From positions 23,312,482 to 23,376,481 of the forward strand of contig NC_052395.1 in assembly GCF_009389715.1 (NCBI RefSeq): 64,000 nucleotides of DNA. Reading direction: 5' to 3'. This document shows positions 16,901-28,297 of the stretch, piece by piece. A program made the translations under genes and the position numbers. A model generated the notes under the pieces. The model did not search any database and was not told the DNA's origin. It saw only the letters and a list, made by a program, of their open reading frames with translations. Origin of the DNA: Phoenix dactylifera. Its lineage: Eukaryota > Streptophyta > Magnoliopsida > Arecales > Arecaceae. Within the stretch, counting starts at the first letter, position 1. Every line of letters begins with the position of its first letter.

Positions 16901-16960
16901 GGACACGTGTCCATCACTCAGTGGCTCCCAACTTATCCAGTTCTTTAATGGGCGGATAAG
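16901..16960 (+). promoter_or_regulatory. Light-responsive promoter cluster of PsbQ: G-box and paired I-boxes
   Basis: A palindromic G-box, GGACACGTGTCC, lies at 16901-16912. An inverted I-box (CTTATCC, 16932-16938) and a direct I-box (GGATAAG, 16954-16960) follow, all within about 135 bp of the PsbQ start codon. G-box plus I-box pairs are the classic light-regulatory unit of nuclear photosynthesis genes such as RBCS. Light control of this PsbQ gene is therefore likely. The motifs are read directly; the function is inferred. Confidence 0.6.
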
Positions 16961-17032
16961 GCATCCCCGCCTGCTGCCCGAATAAAACACGCCTTCCTTT
17001 CTCGAAAACGAAGAGAGAGAGAGGATCAGGAA

Positions 17033-18517
17033 ATGGCGCAAGCTATGGCGTCGATGGCTGGCTTACGCGGCTCGTCTCCGGCGGTACTGGAGGGAAGCCT
17101 CCAGTTCAGCGGCTCGAGCCGGCTGGCACTGCCGGGAAACTACCGGGTGTCCGTGGGCCGTGCCGGACTCACGGTGAGGGCCCAGCAAGGTCCGGCAGAG
17201 GGCGAGGGAGTGGGCGTGGCTCAGAGTGGGCGCCGAGCAGTGCTGGGGCTCGTAGCCGCCGCGTTGGCCGGCGGGGCGGTCGTCAAGGCCGCGCTCGCCG
17301 AGGCGAAGGCCATCAAGGTCGGCCCACCTCCCCCACCCTCCGGTGGTCTCCGTAAGTGCTCCGGCCCATTCATTCTCCTACGATATCAATCTTTTCTAGA
17401 TTTATTTTCTAAATCCCTTGCTATCTTTTCCTCCATGATTCTTTTCCTCTTTTGAAATAATGCAACCGAATGAAGGCACTGATGGGAATTTTTTTCTGGT
17501 GAATATTGTGCTTTTGAAAGAAATTTGAAACTGTGTCTTACAAAAAAAAATAAAAAAATAAAAATGGATGGTTTTTATAATATGGAATTGGATGATTTTT
17601 TTTTCAAGCCTTTTAAACTGCATGAAGAGTTTAAATTTGAATAGAGTTTGAAATTTACAAATTTTACTGTGTTTGTCCTACACTAAACTCTCTTTAGCAG
17701 TCAAATATCTTCATCAAAAGTTTCTACACTTATTGTTTAGATAGAAACTTTACATCAAAGAATGAAATGATATGCCAGTTTGAAAGCCAAAACCTCTAAT
17801 GGTGGATGCACTTGAGAATTTTGACTTTTGCCCACCAGTAGAGTGACGACGCTTTTACTGGTGCCATCCACAGCAGCCTTCTATCAAACTCAAATCTAAT
17901 GTACTTCAATGCTTGTGCGAATGCACACACATACATACATACGTATGTACATGCATACATACATACGTATGTACATGCATACACACATACATACATAATT
18001 CAATGTTGTAATAATCTGCATGTAACAGCTGGGACCCTAAATTCGGACGAGCCGAGAGACCTTGACCTTCCACTGAAGAATAGATTCTACCTGCAACCAC
18101 TTCCTCCAGCAGAAGCTGCAGCAAGGGCGAAAGAGTCCGCAAAGGACATTGTGAATCTCAAGGAATTGATAGAGAAGAAGCAATGGCCTTACGTCCAAAA
18201 TGACCTCCGCCTCAAGGCCTCTTACCTCCGCTTTGACCTCAATACCGTCATCTCCGCAAAACCCAAAGAAGAGAAGAAGCCCCTCAAGGAGCTCACAGGG
18301 AAGCTCTTTGCTACAATTGATGAGGTAAATACATTAGCATATGTAAGTAGGAAAAGGAATAAGCTGAATTGTTCCAACTTATGCCTATCTAACATTTCTT
18401 GCCTCATCCTGTTGTCAGCTTGATCATGCAGCCAAGATCAAGAGCGTACCAGAAGCCGAGAAATACTATGCAGCAACCAAATCTGCCATCAATGATGTCC
18501 TTGCCAAACTAGGCTAG
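17033..18517 (+). CDS. psbQ: Photosystem II oxygen-evolving enhancer protein 3 (PsbQ)
   Basis: Extrinsic lumenal protein of photosystem II that stabilises the manganese cluster and calcium/chloride retention. Exons are 17033-17351, 18029-18324 and 18419-18517, GT-AG throughout, 237 residues. The transit peptide is bipartite: a plastid part to about residue 50, then a twin-arginine signal ([20 protein letters not shown]) ending in an ALAEA-type site. The mature chain has the PsbQ signatures [62 protein letters not shown], and a C-terminus ending in INDVLAKLG. Intron 1 (677 bp) contains a duplicated palindromic microsatellite shortly before its acceptor. The final exon is 99 bp, exactly as in the neighbouring PNSL3, and both intron phases agree. 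Confidence 0.95.
17928..17995. repeat. Palindromic ATAC/GTAT microsatellite in PsbQ intron 1
   Basis: The perfect palindrome TACATACGTATGTA occurs twice, at 17936-17949 and 17960-17973, in 24 bp tandem units that also contain ATGCAT, and is followed by CATA repeats. It ends about 35 bp before the exon 2 acceptor at 18027-18028. It could form a hairpin in the pre-mRNA near the branch-point region. Confidence 0.8.
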
Positions 18518-19568
18518 ATGAAGGCTTATCTCCGTTGTGTATTGTCAACCTACTACTTATTCTTTGTTAATATCAAACTAGTTCTGGACGTGATTTATAG
18601 TAACAAGAGTATTCCAAATGTTGGTCATCTATCTTTACTATTTTGAGTAGTTCCAGCATAAGAGTAAAGGTAGCATTTTTAACTGGGTTACGACCTCCGA
18701 TCATTACCTCAGATCAAAGAATAAACTTTACAATAGGATTGAATGTAATTACTTTTATCATTTGGAAGAGGAATTAATAATTTCTCTCCGATTTGGGCAT
18801 GTTGCTGCTCTCGGCTAACAAAACTAGTCTTATTTTCTACGTTCTCGTATGTGATATGGAGGAAGGCTAAGAACTGGAAGAAGAAATGTCGGAGAAAAGA
18901 CTAAATCTGACTTTGATGAAGAGAATTGGGCATCTCAACTAGACATGTCTGCAGGTTTGACAAGCTGGATTAAGCAAAACACCTGAAGTCCAACCTAACT
19001 ATGGATCGATGAGGACGATAACTTCAAGACAATTGCCTTTGCTGTAATCGCCAGATCAAATTAATTTTCCATGACAAAATCTCCAAGCTAGAAGAACAGC
19101 TTCAAAAACTGTCTAATAATCCATCTAAAAGAAAAATAAATGAACGCAAAGTATGATGGCCAAACTTGCATGAACCATGAAATATCTTTCAGCTAAACAA
19201 GATAGCTGTACAATTTATCAATCCTGTATTCAATTAACACTTCCAATATGGAAGGTATTAAGTCAAAACTTTAAGGGCCAAACATCATGCCCGGTTACAT
19301 ACAAAAGATCAACAACATTGTTCCGTGCAGTTATAAAAGAGTTGACCTAGTTAAGCCAATTTGATTAATAAAAGAAAACTCCACCTTGGAGGCCTTGGTC
19401 AGGCCCCTCTGCTTCTGATGGCATTTATTGATCCTCTCCTCATGACCTGCTTTCCATCTTCAACTCTATTCTGCTACAAACTATAAAATAGTGAGCTCCT
19501 ATAGCTTTATTGACCTAGATAAGGCTAAAGAGGATGAACGGAGCAAGATAAATGAGTTGGCTCACCAA
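18518..19568. other. Convergent spacer between PsbQ and bL28m
   Basis: About 1.05 kb between two facing 3' ends. It should hold both 3' untranslated regions. I recognise no gene or element in it. Confidence 0.5.
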
Positions 19569-22058
19569 TCATGACAGGTGAGGAGCCTCTTGCTCAGCCT
19601 TCGTCACATTATCAGGCATCCCTTCCTCAATCTGCTTTGCTTCTATTGTCTCATTACTATTGACTCTTCCTTCTTCTATCTGCCTTTGTTTTGCCAGAGC
19701 TCTTCTTGCTTCCCTTCGAGCCTCCCTCTTGGCGATCTTGAGTTCTTCCAAGCCCTTTTCAATCTTGGCTTCCTCTTCAGGAGAGAAGAAACCCACTTCC
19801 ATATTTCCAAGCTGCTCATACATCTTCTCAACCTTGGTCTTCCAAAATAAGCCCATCTCCGTCTCCATTATATTGTAAGGTGTTTTCAGAAGGTACTCGT
19901 CTATGCCACCAGCTTTGTCAATGCACCTGAGAGCATGTGTTGTAACCTTGACCCGGATGTGTCTATCATGGATATAACTGAACAAGCGCTTTGTTTGTAC
20001 ATTAGGCTTCCATGTCCGTCTAGACCTTTGTCACAAGAACATTGAAATGTCAGATTGCGTTCTTTTGTTGATAGTATAATGAGCAGACTCTGCACAGAAA
20101 ATGAGGGATAAATCATACCAGTGACAGATTTAAATAATATAAAGAATTGCCCTTAAATAGCAATAAGCATGTGATGCAAATTTCCTGACATTATCACAAA
20201 TTTAAAGGAATGATGACAACATCACCCTTATCCAAGCAAGAAAGTTTAAATCTAATGATAGATTTGAGGTATATTCCCCAGACTGATATTGTAAAGGATT
20301 CAAGTCATACTACTGCCAGAAATGAGAAATCAACACAAATTAGTTGCACTTTAAGCTCGCTTAGATAGTCCACAACTCACATGATAAACAAAACTACTTC
20401 TGAAAACTTACTAAGAAATAAAGCCGGAGGATGAGATGATTCGATGAAGAGAGTCAATACATGTTATTCTATTTAGACTTTTAGATAAATGCAACAATGT
20501 GTTATTCATGTTGGCGTTGTAACTTCAACAAATACATGCAACTAAAATGAAGCATGTCATAAAGAAATAATTTCTATCAGATTTCACACAGAAAACCTGC
20601 CCAAAAGGCTAGACTAGTTACGATGTAAATCTCATCAAGTAGTGAGATTTGGAGCATCATCGAGTGTCAGGTATGTTTCTTAGTTTGGCATTCAGATCTA
20701 GACCATAAAGCCACTTCATACAAGATCATGGACTTTCAATTTTATAAAAAAACAGGCTCCAAAACATAACAAGTTTAGTAATATCTAACACCATTTAACA
20801 ATCAAAACTAATCACTAGCATATAAATCCTATGATAAATTAGAAACATCCTTTTGAAAATTACAAAAAACTTAATAATGACACATGCAAAGATATACGAG
20901 CTTATACTCAAATCACACATGCAAGCATATTGCAATCCATGGGTGCAACAAACACCAAGGGGCCTAACAGCGAATTTTAAGTAGACACTTCATACTAGCA
21001 ATTTTTCAATTCTAACAACAGGCTTTCCCAAGATCGAGACAATCAAATTCACAATTTTCTTTTGCTGTCCTGAAACCTACTTCAATTGTTTAGGTCAAAA
21101 TGAGAGATATTCACTGGCATAAGGAAAACAACCAAATAAACAAAAAGATCTTCTTTAAGTGTCGGTTGCTTCCCTACCCGTAAGTACTCGTTACCCACAT
21201 AACAACTCTGGATCACTCAAAATCTAGATAGATACCTCCACAACAAGCAAGACGTAGACGTTACTTCGAGGATCAATCACCCAAAAAATTTTCCCTCTCT
21301 TCCACATTCTGCCTATAAGTACTAACTACTACAAGTTCTATAACAATCTTACCCATCTCAAGGTGATATGATAGGGATAAACTGCAATTGACGGATAGAG
21401 AAACGAAATGAATTAAAAGAATAATTGTATCCACTGGATGACCACAAGATCGAAAAATGAGAAAAAGCAAATCCAGTCGTTCATTTCCATACACTAACAC
21501 TAGCACAGTTATATATAATTCAAGGAAGCGACCATAGAAAAACCTAACAATTCCAGTTTCACAAAAATCTTGCAAGCCATGTCCTGTAACCACTAAAACT
21601 TATTTCCCCCAACAAAAACAAATAAAATCCTCAAAAACAGCTCAATTCTACCACCGCATCAGTTTTGTTTCTCAAGTCCAATACAAACAACAATAGCATT
21701 TTAAGAACTTGCAATGGAAAAGATTTAAAAAGATCAAATTTTGAACACATTCAGGCTAAGGTCAAAACCAAAGAGAACATCAAAGAACGTAAATCAGACA
21801 GAACCCTAAAAAGGAATCACGGAATCGAGGAGACAGGGGGGAGAGGGGTTAATCGAAGGAGTACTTGTTGCCGCCATCCTCGCTGATCTTGTTGCCGAAC
21901 TGGATGTGGCGGCCTGCGTAGATGCCGCGCTTGGCCCTGCCCATGACGAGCTTGTTGTTGGGGAGGCCCTTCCTCACTGATTCCAGCACCTCCGCCGGCA
22001 CCGAGTCTCCCACCTTCCGAACGATCTTCTTGTAGATCTCTTGTGCTCTGAAGGACAT
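19569..22058 (-). CDS. Mitochondrial large-subunit ribosomal protein bL28m
   Basis: Bacterial-type L28 of the mitochondrial ribosome. Exon 1 is 21865-22058 and exon 2 is 19569-20019, joined by a 1,845 bp GT-AG intron, 214 residues. The junction restores GGNK|RTWKPNVQ. Start chosen at MSFRAQEIYKK, which matches plant orthologues. The frame stays open upstream but that part is unlike the family. Signatures are KLVMGRAKRGIYAGRHIQFGN in exon 1 and RHIRVKVTTHALRCIDKAGG in exon 2, then FWKTKVEKMYEQLG. Beyond about residue 150 there is a Lys/Glu/Arg-rich helical tail (KREARREARRALAKQRQ) and a loosely conserved acidic end, a little longer than I recall for Arabidopsis. No separate presequence is obvious; the N-terminus is basic and amphipathic. 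The long intron shows nothing I can name. Confidence 0.9.
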
Positions 22059-23784
22059 CGCTGGCGTCCTCGAATGCTTCACCACGCAGCGGAGGAGGCG
22101 GCGGCGGCGGCGGAAGGACGGAGGAGAGAACGAAGAGGTTGTGGGAGGAACAGTGAGGACACAGGTGGGTTCTACGGAATACTCTCCCGCACGTGCAATG
22201 CGCTCGTGCGGAGCCGGATATAAATTATAATGGATGGATGTGACCGCATATCTTTCTCCGCTTAAAACCATGGAGCCGGATATAATGTTTTATAATTCTA
22301 ACATTTATAATATAGAATTGCACAAATTGAGTTACCATCTTTTTTTACAACTGGACGTACTATAAATTTAGTGATATATAAGTTCCTCCATTATTTAGTT
22401 TATATTTAACATTTTATATAAAACCCCTTCATGGTCCTGGCGAGATTGCAATTGTAATTTCAATTTAATGAGGGTTTCAATAGGAGTTTGGAGCGAGTCT
22501 AGCTGACTTTTAACTAGGAAAGATTTATTTGCCTATGATATATGAAAACTAATAATATTTATATATGATGGGGTTTTATTTATAAAATACTAATAATATT
22601 AGGTAAGTTAAAAGCTGCCAAATTCTCGTATTTTATATAAACACTTTGTACCATAAAATATTGCAAACTCCTTCGGTCTTTAAAACACTCGATAATAAGC
22701 CTTAAAGCTGCAAATATTATAAATAAATTTCTTTTGTTGTAAGTTGAAATTAATCATTACAAAAGCTATTCTATTGAAAAATCAGCAACAAAAATCTAGA
22801 AAGGATGCAAATTTTAAAGGCAAAGAGTTCCCCCATGTTGCTACTATTTATGCAAAAGATGGCTATTTGTACTAAAAGCTAATCAAGTATAATATAAATG
22901 TTATACAAGATGTTATTTGCAAAGTGCTGCTATTTATACAGATTACGGAAATTCATATGCCAATTTTATCTGTTTTACATGAAACCCCCAAACTTTATTT
23001 GTAATAACACTAGACGTCATGTGATAAAGTTAACAATATCAAAATCCTACAAATGCTAGGACTTAAAAGGAATTATGCAAACATTGAAATAAGTTGATAT
23101 CTAAAAATTAACATTTTTAGTCCTTGATAATGTGCATTGCATCTTCTGTTTGCACTATTGTATCATAATCATATACTATCGGGTGTCGAGATTCACTGAA
23201 TCAGTGTGCACATATAATGTTTCTGAAGATTACGGAGTGAGATATTAATTTGCTAGAATATGAATCCTATGATATTGGATCTAACTAATTCTACTGGTTT
23301 TTCGTGCTTTAGTACCACTAAATGGAGCCCAGGTCCACATACCTCTGTACACAACAGAGGATATGGTGTTTGCTTTATGTTGCTCCAGTGGGAAATTTAA
23401 CCTACAAGTAAGCAACATTTTGAAACTAGAAAGTTTTTCTCCTCTCCCAAGATTTCCTGCTTTTATTTGCTTTCTGTTTCCTCCTTCTTGTATGTCACCA
23501 AGTTCCAAATGAAGGATCAAACAACATTATTTGGTGTAATAAATATCATTAGGAATCACTAAAATATTAGAAAGTACCAGAGGATATTGCTTCAAATTAA
23601 AGTAGTCCTTGAAGAATCAGAAAGTAAAACTTGTGAAGTTGAAATCATAACACTGCATGTAACAATCGTACTAATGCATAACACACTGCATTGACACCGG
23701 GAATTTGGAAGTAACTGAATGATTTACACAAATATATCAAAAAAAAAAAAAATTTCAAAGACCGTTTCTACCTTACATTAGGGA
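22059..23784. other. bL28m upstream region and spacer
   Basis: The first ~150 bp is GC-rich, with a GGCGG run, and is probably the bL28m leader and promoter. The remainder to 23784 is AT-rich and contains no gene or repeat boundary I can support. Confidence 0.45.
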
Positions 23785-24897
23785 CTACCCAGTTATTACA
23801 GAGGCTAGACTCTCTGCATAAAGAGAGACAAAGAAGTGAAGAGATCCATCTAAAAAACTCATGCAAGGTTGTTTCCATGGATATTCCTCGTTTGATAGGC
23901 CTCCAATGGCAACCACTGCAGTCAATGTTTTGCTTCTTGGGTCAAAATAAGCCAATCTGTTGCCCGAGCTAAGCAAAATCTTTCCATCATGCATTGCAAT
24001 AGGACTCCTGAGATTTAAATTACTAGTGTCGATACTGTACTTCTTGCTCCATGTATTGTTGCAAGCATTCAACACCCAAATATCCATCATATCAGAGTCA
24101 AATCGATGAACAACATAGCTCAAATCCCCTTCAAGTGCTGCCAGAAGAGGAATGTGGTTCGCATTTGCCTCGAAGGGAGGAGCTCGAACTATCCCAAATC
24201 TCTCGTCTCTAAGACTAAATAGAAGGATGGCAGCCCTTCCATGCTCTTCTTCGTAGGCTGGCCAGTAAATAACTTCACCCACCGTCACAGGACAATGGCT
24301 AACGACAGGAGAAGAAGGGCCGTCAATTGCTCTCCATGAACCATCGCCCAAAGTGCAGACCTCGCACCCCAAACCATAGTCTTGGGTGTCATTGTCGACA
24401 CCGCGAAGGAAGGTCCTGACAACCTTGTATTTGTTCGTCGATGAGTCAAAGCCAAACCCCACGTACCGATGAATGTGATCCGAGTGCGGTGGGCTCAGGC
24501 TCCCCTTGGGCAAGGTCAAGAACTCTTTAGTGCTGGGATTGCATATATGAATAAACCTTTCTGAGAAAAGCATGATTAAACCGTTGACCTCGCAAGGATA
24601 TAACGAGAGCAACATATCTCCACGAGGGAGCTTTGTGTGAAGCAGCAGTTCGGAGACGCGTGCCTCTTTCTTGTATGAATATAGATCCATAGTCTCGTGG
24701 AAAAGATCTTGTTTCAATGGTAGGATTAGAAGGGATGGAGTTGCTCTTGAATGCTCGTAATGGGAAGCTATGAAATAGGGTTCGGAGATGAGAGCATGCC
24801 AGGCCTTGCAAGTCGCTTTGAATCTGATGAGGGACTTGACTGGGAGCCTTAGGAGCACTTCAAAGATAACGCCCTGCGCCATGAAAACGTTGATCAA
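23785..24897 (-). CDS. F-box protein with F-box-associated interaction domain
   Basis: Predicted substrate receptor of an SCF E3 ubiquitin ligase. Single exon, 370 residues. The F-box is at residues ~9-50 (IFEVLLRLPVKSLIRFKATC followed by KAWHALISEPYF), binding SKP1 in this family. It is followed by an F-box-associated beta-propeller-like region: NGLIMLFSERFIHICNPSTK, then YVGFGFDSSTNKYKVVR, and WVLNACNNTWSKKYSID. The extreme N-terminus (MINVFMAQGV) is short and lacks the usual LPxD before the F-box, so the first few codons could come from a different upstream exon. A possible splice acceptor (GCATGCAG) lies just before the start on this strand. The target protein is unknown. It is divergent from the small gene at 25553 and has a TATA box at 24993-25001. 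Confidence 0.85.
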   Translation of the reverse strand: MINVFMAQGVIFEVLLRLPVKSLIRFKATCKAWHALISEPYFIASHYEHSRATPSLLILPLKQDLFHETMDLYSYKKEARVSELLLHTKLPRGDMLLSLYPCEVNGLIMLFSERFIHICNPSTKEFLTLPKGSLSPPHSDHIHRYVGFGFDSSTNKYKVVRTFLRGVDNDTQDYGLGCEVCTLGDGSWRAIDGPSSPVVSHCPVTVGEVIYWPAYEEEHGRAAILLFSLRDERFGIVRAPPFEANANHIPLLAALEGDLSYVVHRFDSDMMDIWVLNACNNTWSKKYSIDTSNLNLRSPIAMHDGKILLSSGNRLAYFDPRSKTLTAVVAIGGLSNEEYPWKQPCMSFLDGSLHFFVSLYAESLASVITG

Positions 24898-24992
24898 CGT
24901 AAACCTGCATGCAAGAAAAGAAGAAGAAGAGCTTGAAGAAGAAGAGACAATAGAAAGCTTATTGCTTGTATTCGTACCTACAGCCCTGAGCT

Positions 24993-25001
24993 CTTTTTAT
25001 A
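24993..25001 (-). promoter_or_regulatory. TATA box of the F-box gene
   Basis: Read on the minus strand the sequence is TATAAAAAG, about 95 bp upstream of the F-box start codon, a normal position for a plant TATA element with a short leader. Confidence 0.55.
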
Positions 25002-25552
25002 GATGAGAAGTCCTAGTCCTGCTGGAATTGGACTCTTTAGAGTCCTGAGTCAAGTAGGAAGCTCTCTCTAGTGTTTTCTTTTTTTGGATCGGTCCAGAAA
25101 TTCGAATCCAACTGAAACTTGTTCTTGTTGTGCCATATATCAGTTCACGATTGAATTGGTAGACGAGATTTAGCCACATCAGAATCTAATTTTCTGCATG
25201 ATTTGGATTTTGGATCCGAATCACGAGGAGCCCGAGATTAATTACAAATAAGATATGTTCTGAATTATTATTGACGGAGTACATTGGTGCATTAACGGGC
25301 CCGGATGTACCTGTCTCCAGATCTATCATGTGGTTCAGACAGTCCGAAACTCTATACCTAGCAGGACTTCTTGTGACCTTGGGGCAAAAGAGATCCTATG
25401 CGGCCGAGGGTCCTATTTTAAGGGCTCGCTTCAAGGTCGTTATACTCCGTCGCATTAATTCTTAAACCATCCTCGACCGTTTAATCCCGACCCCTTCGTC
25501 TTCCATTGGATCTCTCTCCCACGCACGCGCGCACGCACGCGCGAAGAGGCTC
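25002..25552. promoter_or_regulatory. Divergent promoter region of the F-box gene and the small conserved gene
   Basis: With the TATA box it forms a 655 bp spacer between two divergent start codons. The last 50 bases before 25553 are GC-rich with CGCACGCACGCGCG-type repeats and look like leader sequence. No gene was recognised. Confidence 0.45.
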
Positions 25553-25855
25553 ATGGGGTTATTGTCCTGGTGGAGAGGGAAGGGAGGCACCGCCGCGACG
25601 GGCGGCGCTGCGGCCGCCGTCTCAAACCCAGAGCCTTTGGCTCGGCCCGCCGGAGAGGCCACCGCAATGAACGGAGCGGCGGAGGTGCGGCGGCCGTTGG
25701 ATGTGACGGTTTTCGAGTTCGGGTCGGCGATGACCTCCGGCGACAGGGTGACGCTGGCCGGGTACTGCCCGGTCTCCGACGAGCTCGAGCCATGCCGGTG
25801 GGAGATCCTCCCAACTACTGGTTCCGATGCCCCTCAGTTCCGGGTACTCTTCTGA
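25553..25855 (+). CDS. Small conserved plant protein of unknown function (At5g25360-like)
   Basis: A 100-residue protein in a GC-rich exon. The N-terminus (MGLLSWWRGKGG) is followed by a low-complexity Ala/Gly/Pro linker. A highly ordered C-terminal half then runs from about residue 47: RRPLDVTVFEFGSAM, GDRVTLAGYCPVSDELEPC, and WEILPTTGSDAPQFRVLF. I remember this block, ending in FRVVF or similar, as conserved across flowering plants in proteins such as At5g25360. No function is known to me, and no membrane segment or targeting signal is clear. A good splice acceptor at 26496-26497, with a pyrimidine-rich tract before it, suggests a 3' untranslated or alternative terminal exon (see findings). 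Confidence 0.8.
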   Translation: MGLLSWWRGKGGTAATGGAAAAVSNPEPLARPAGEATAMNGAAEVRRPLDVTVFEFGSAMTSGDRVTLAGYCPVSDELEPCRWEILPTTGSDAPQFRVLF

Positions 25856-28297
25856 TTGATGGGTACCTGTAGTCCGAAGTAATAAAGTCCCGTTTTATCT
25901 CTTTTATGGAAAGAATTCGTAGATTTTCCTATGTCACTAGTGTTTCTTGGTGTATGGGTGTCATAATTTAGTGGAACTGAGCTAGAGGAATCTCTGCATT
26001 TAGCTTTGGATTCTTCAAAGCTATGTTTGTTGGTGAAAAAAAAAATGATCGTCTTGGTGGTTGTTGAAAGCTTAGTAATTTCTGATTTTTGAATCAGTAG
26101 TTATTGATTCTAACCAATTTGGGTCTCTGCAAGCACACAGAGAAGTTGGCCTTCTTGAAAATTTATGAGTAAACCCTTGAAGTGTTTGAGATTTTGTAAT
26201 GGATGGGTGCAGATTGTCTCTGGTATCTAGACTTGATACAATCAAACTGAGTCTAAGCAGAATGATGGGAACTGGGTTCAAAACGGGTTCTTCAGAATGC
26301 ATCTTGATGGTTTACAAAAAAAAAAAAAAAAAAAAAACAAAAACAAAAAAAACAAAAAACAAAAAAAAAAAAAAAAAAAAACAAAAACAAAAACAAAAAC
26401 AAAAAAAAACAAAAAAAACAAAACCTGAGTTTGATGAAATGCAGAAGGGTGCACACGGAGTATATACATATATACGGCTTCCTCTCCTTATTGGCAGGTA
26501 CACTTCATGTTGGTGCAACAGACAAGCTCATAGGATCTACAATGAGATGCACAAGGAGACTATTGTTGCAAGGAAACATGTCCATGACAAGCATATTCCT
26601 TCTGGGGTACAGTAGGATAAGTTCTGGTTCTGGATCAGTATGATGAAGTGTCCGATATCCTAAGTTGATGCTATCGGTTGTGCCAATGGGAGGAAAAGGG
26701 GGCTTGAATGGCTGTTCTGTGTTGATAAAAGAAATGTTCCTTTCAATCCCACTTGGACGGCCTTGCTTCCTAGGATAATCAGATTATAGAACGCAGATTT
26801 TCTTTTTTTTTTAACTATGCTAAAACTCAGAAAGTTGCTGCAGAAAAATGTTCTGAGGTTGAAATTGAACATAGAACTTGCTTCTTTAGAACAACAAAGA
26901 CTTCTGAAAAAAACTAAGTGATTCTGCCATGGATTTAGAGAATTTTTGGTGGAGGTGCTTAAAATTTCTTAGCGCGTGCAGTTGGACTGAGATCAAGAGA
27001 TAACCTCGCAATCTTTTCTAAAGATAGGGAAGATTTATTGAAGATCCAATGCTCTTGTAGAGGGTTTTATAAATCCTTAATATGAGAGCTCCACTAAACT
27101 GATGTTGGATGTTGTATAGATGTCAAATACCATTCCACAGAAGTAAGAAATTTATTTTAGGATCATCAGGGTAGTAGAGTTGAGTCCCTAGCAAGTCGTG
27201 CATATTAATGAAGTCAGTGGTTAGAAGAAAATTATATTTTACATCAAAGTTAATTTTACTATTACAGATTAGAACTTGGTCTTGCGGGAAGTACTGTCAA
27301 GTAGTGTAGTTTATGACGTAGTCATTCTTTTGGGAATACAATGCCTATAACACCTTCTACAAGTCTGTTGATGGATGACTAAGTTTATGTTTTCAGGATT
27401 CTCTCTGGAGGTTATTCAAGTTATATTTGCTTTTCCTATTGTAAGCATTTTTTTTTTTGTATTTCAGTAAGTAGTATTAAAGTTTATTGATTCTGCCACA
27501 AGGGTTTCTTTGATAGAAATAATTTATCATTTTTGCATTTCTTTTTTACAACAAAAAAAAATCATTTGGCACCATGACATACCATTGTTTCCTTTTATCT
27601 GTCTTTTTGATGCCAAGAGCACAAACAGAAGTATAGGTTCTGCAGCAAGATTTGATGGAGGAAATCGTCAGATTCATGTTGTTGGCAGTATAGAAAAGCA
27701 TATAGAACCAGGACAACTAGGGCAAAGGCACAGTTCCAGAATGCGTTTGACGCAGTAAGGCAGTGGTGTATACTTATAAACCTATTCATGCATTAATGAT
27801 TTCATGATGCACATGTCCTTGCCTCTCTGTTGTTATAACTACTTATATACATGGAAATTAAAGAGTGTTCCCTTTACATTCTAATTCGATTCCTATCATT
27901 TCAGTTGTAAGCAAATCAAAGTGGCAATACTCACAAGCTCTCAATTTCATTTCCTTGGTATTTGATTTTATTATAGTATATTTCTTTAGATATTGAGTTC
28001 ACGACATTTTGCAGGAAAACTTAATCTTAGTTGCATATTGGATATGCTCTAGGAGCTCTAGTTCAACTTTGAAATGAGGTAACACGAGTGTTTTAAATTT
28101 GACAGGAGTGCTTTGTTGCTTAAAACCGAATAGACTTCCTTGAAAAGCTTGTGATGTTCTATTTCCAAGCACTGTAAGTTGTATATCCATCGAAAAAGGT
28201 GGACATCAATCTTAGATAGTTCTATATGTTATCTTTTTTCAGTCTATACTATATGTTTAGAATAAAATATGCTATAAATGTCAATCATTGCTGCCAT
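25856..28297. other. 3' region of the small conserved gene and spacer to the HSP20 gene
   Basis: Probable 3' intron and exons of the 25553 gene lie here: an acceptor at 26496-26497, and a codon-like open stretch at about 27606-27758. The stretch 26313-26425 is an A-rich simple repeat. Otherwise the DNA is AT-rich and no separate gene is recognised. Confidence 0.45.
26313..26425. repeat. A-rich simple repeat with interspersed C
   Basis: About 113 bp of almost pure A broken by single C residues (AAAAACAAAAAC-type units). The phenylalanine- and lysine-rich open frames predicted across it are artefacts of this composition. Confidence 0.9.

Noticed and set aside
17796-18142. Open frames rich in Tyr/Cys/Val across the PsbQ intron, on both strands
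   Set aside because: They come from the CATA/GTAT microsatellite and cross the true exon 2 in the wrong frames.
22059-22271. N-terminal extension of bL28m
   Set aside because: The frame is open upstream of MSFRAQ, but plant orthologues begin at that Met and the extension is low-complexity Arg/Ser/Pro sequence typical of a GC-rich leader.
26278-26518. Phenylalanine- or lysine-rich open frames
   Set aside because: Produced by the A-rich simple repeat at 26313-26425; no domain or codon bias.
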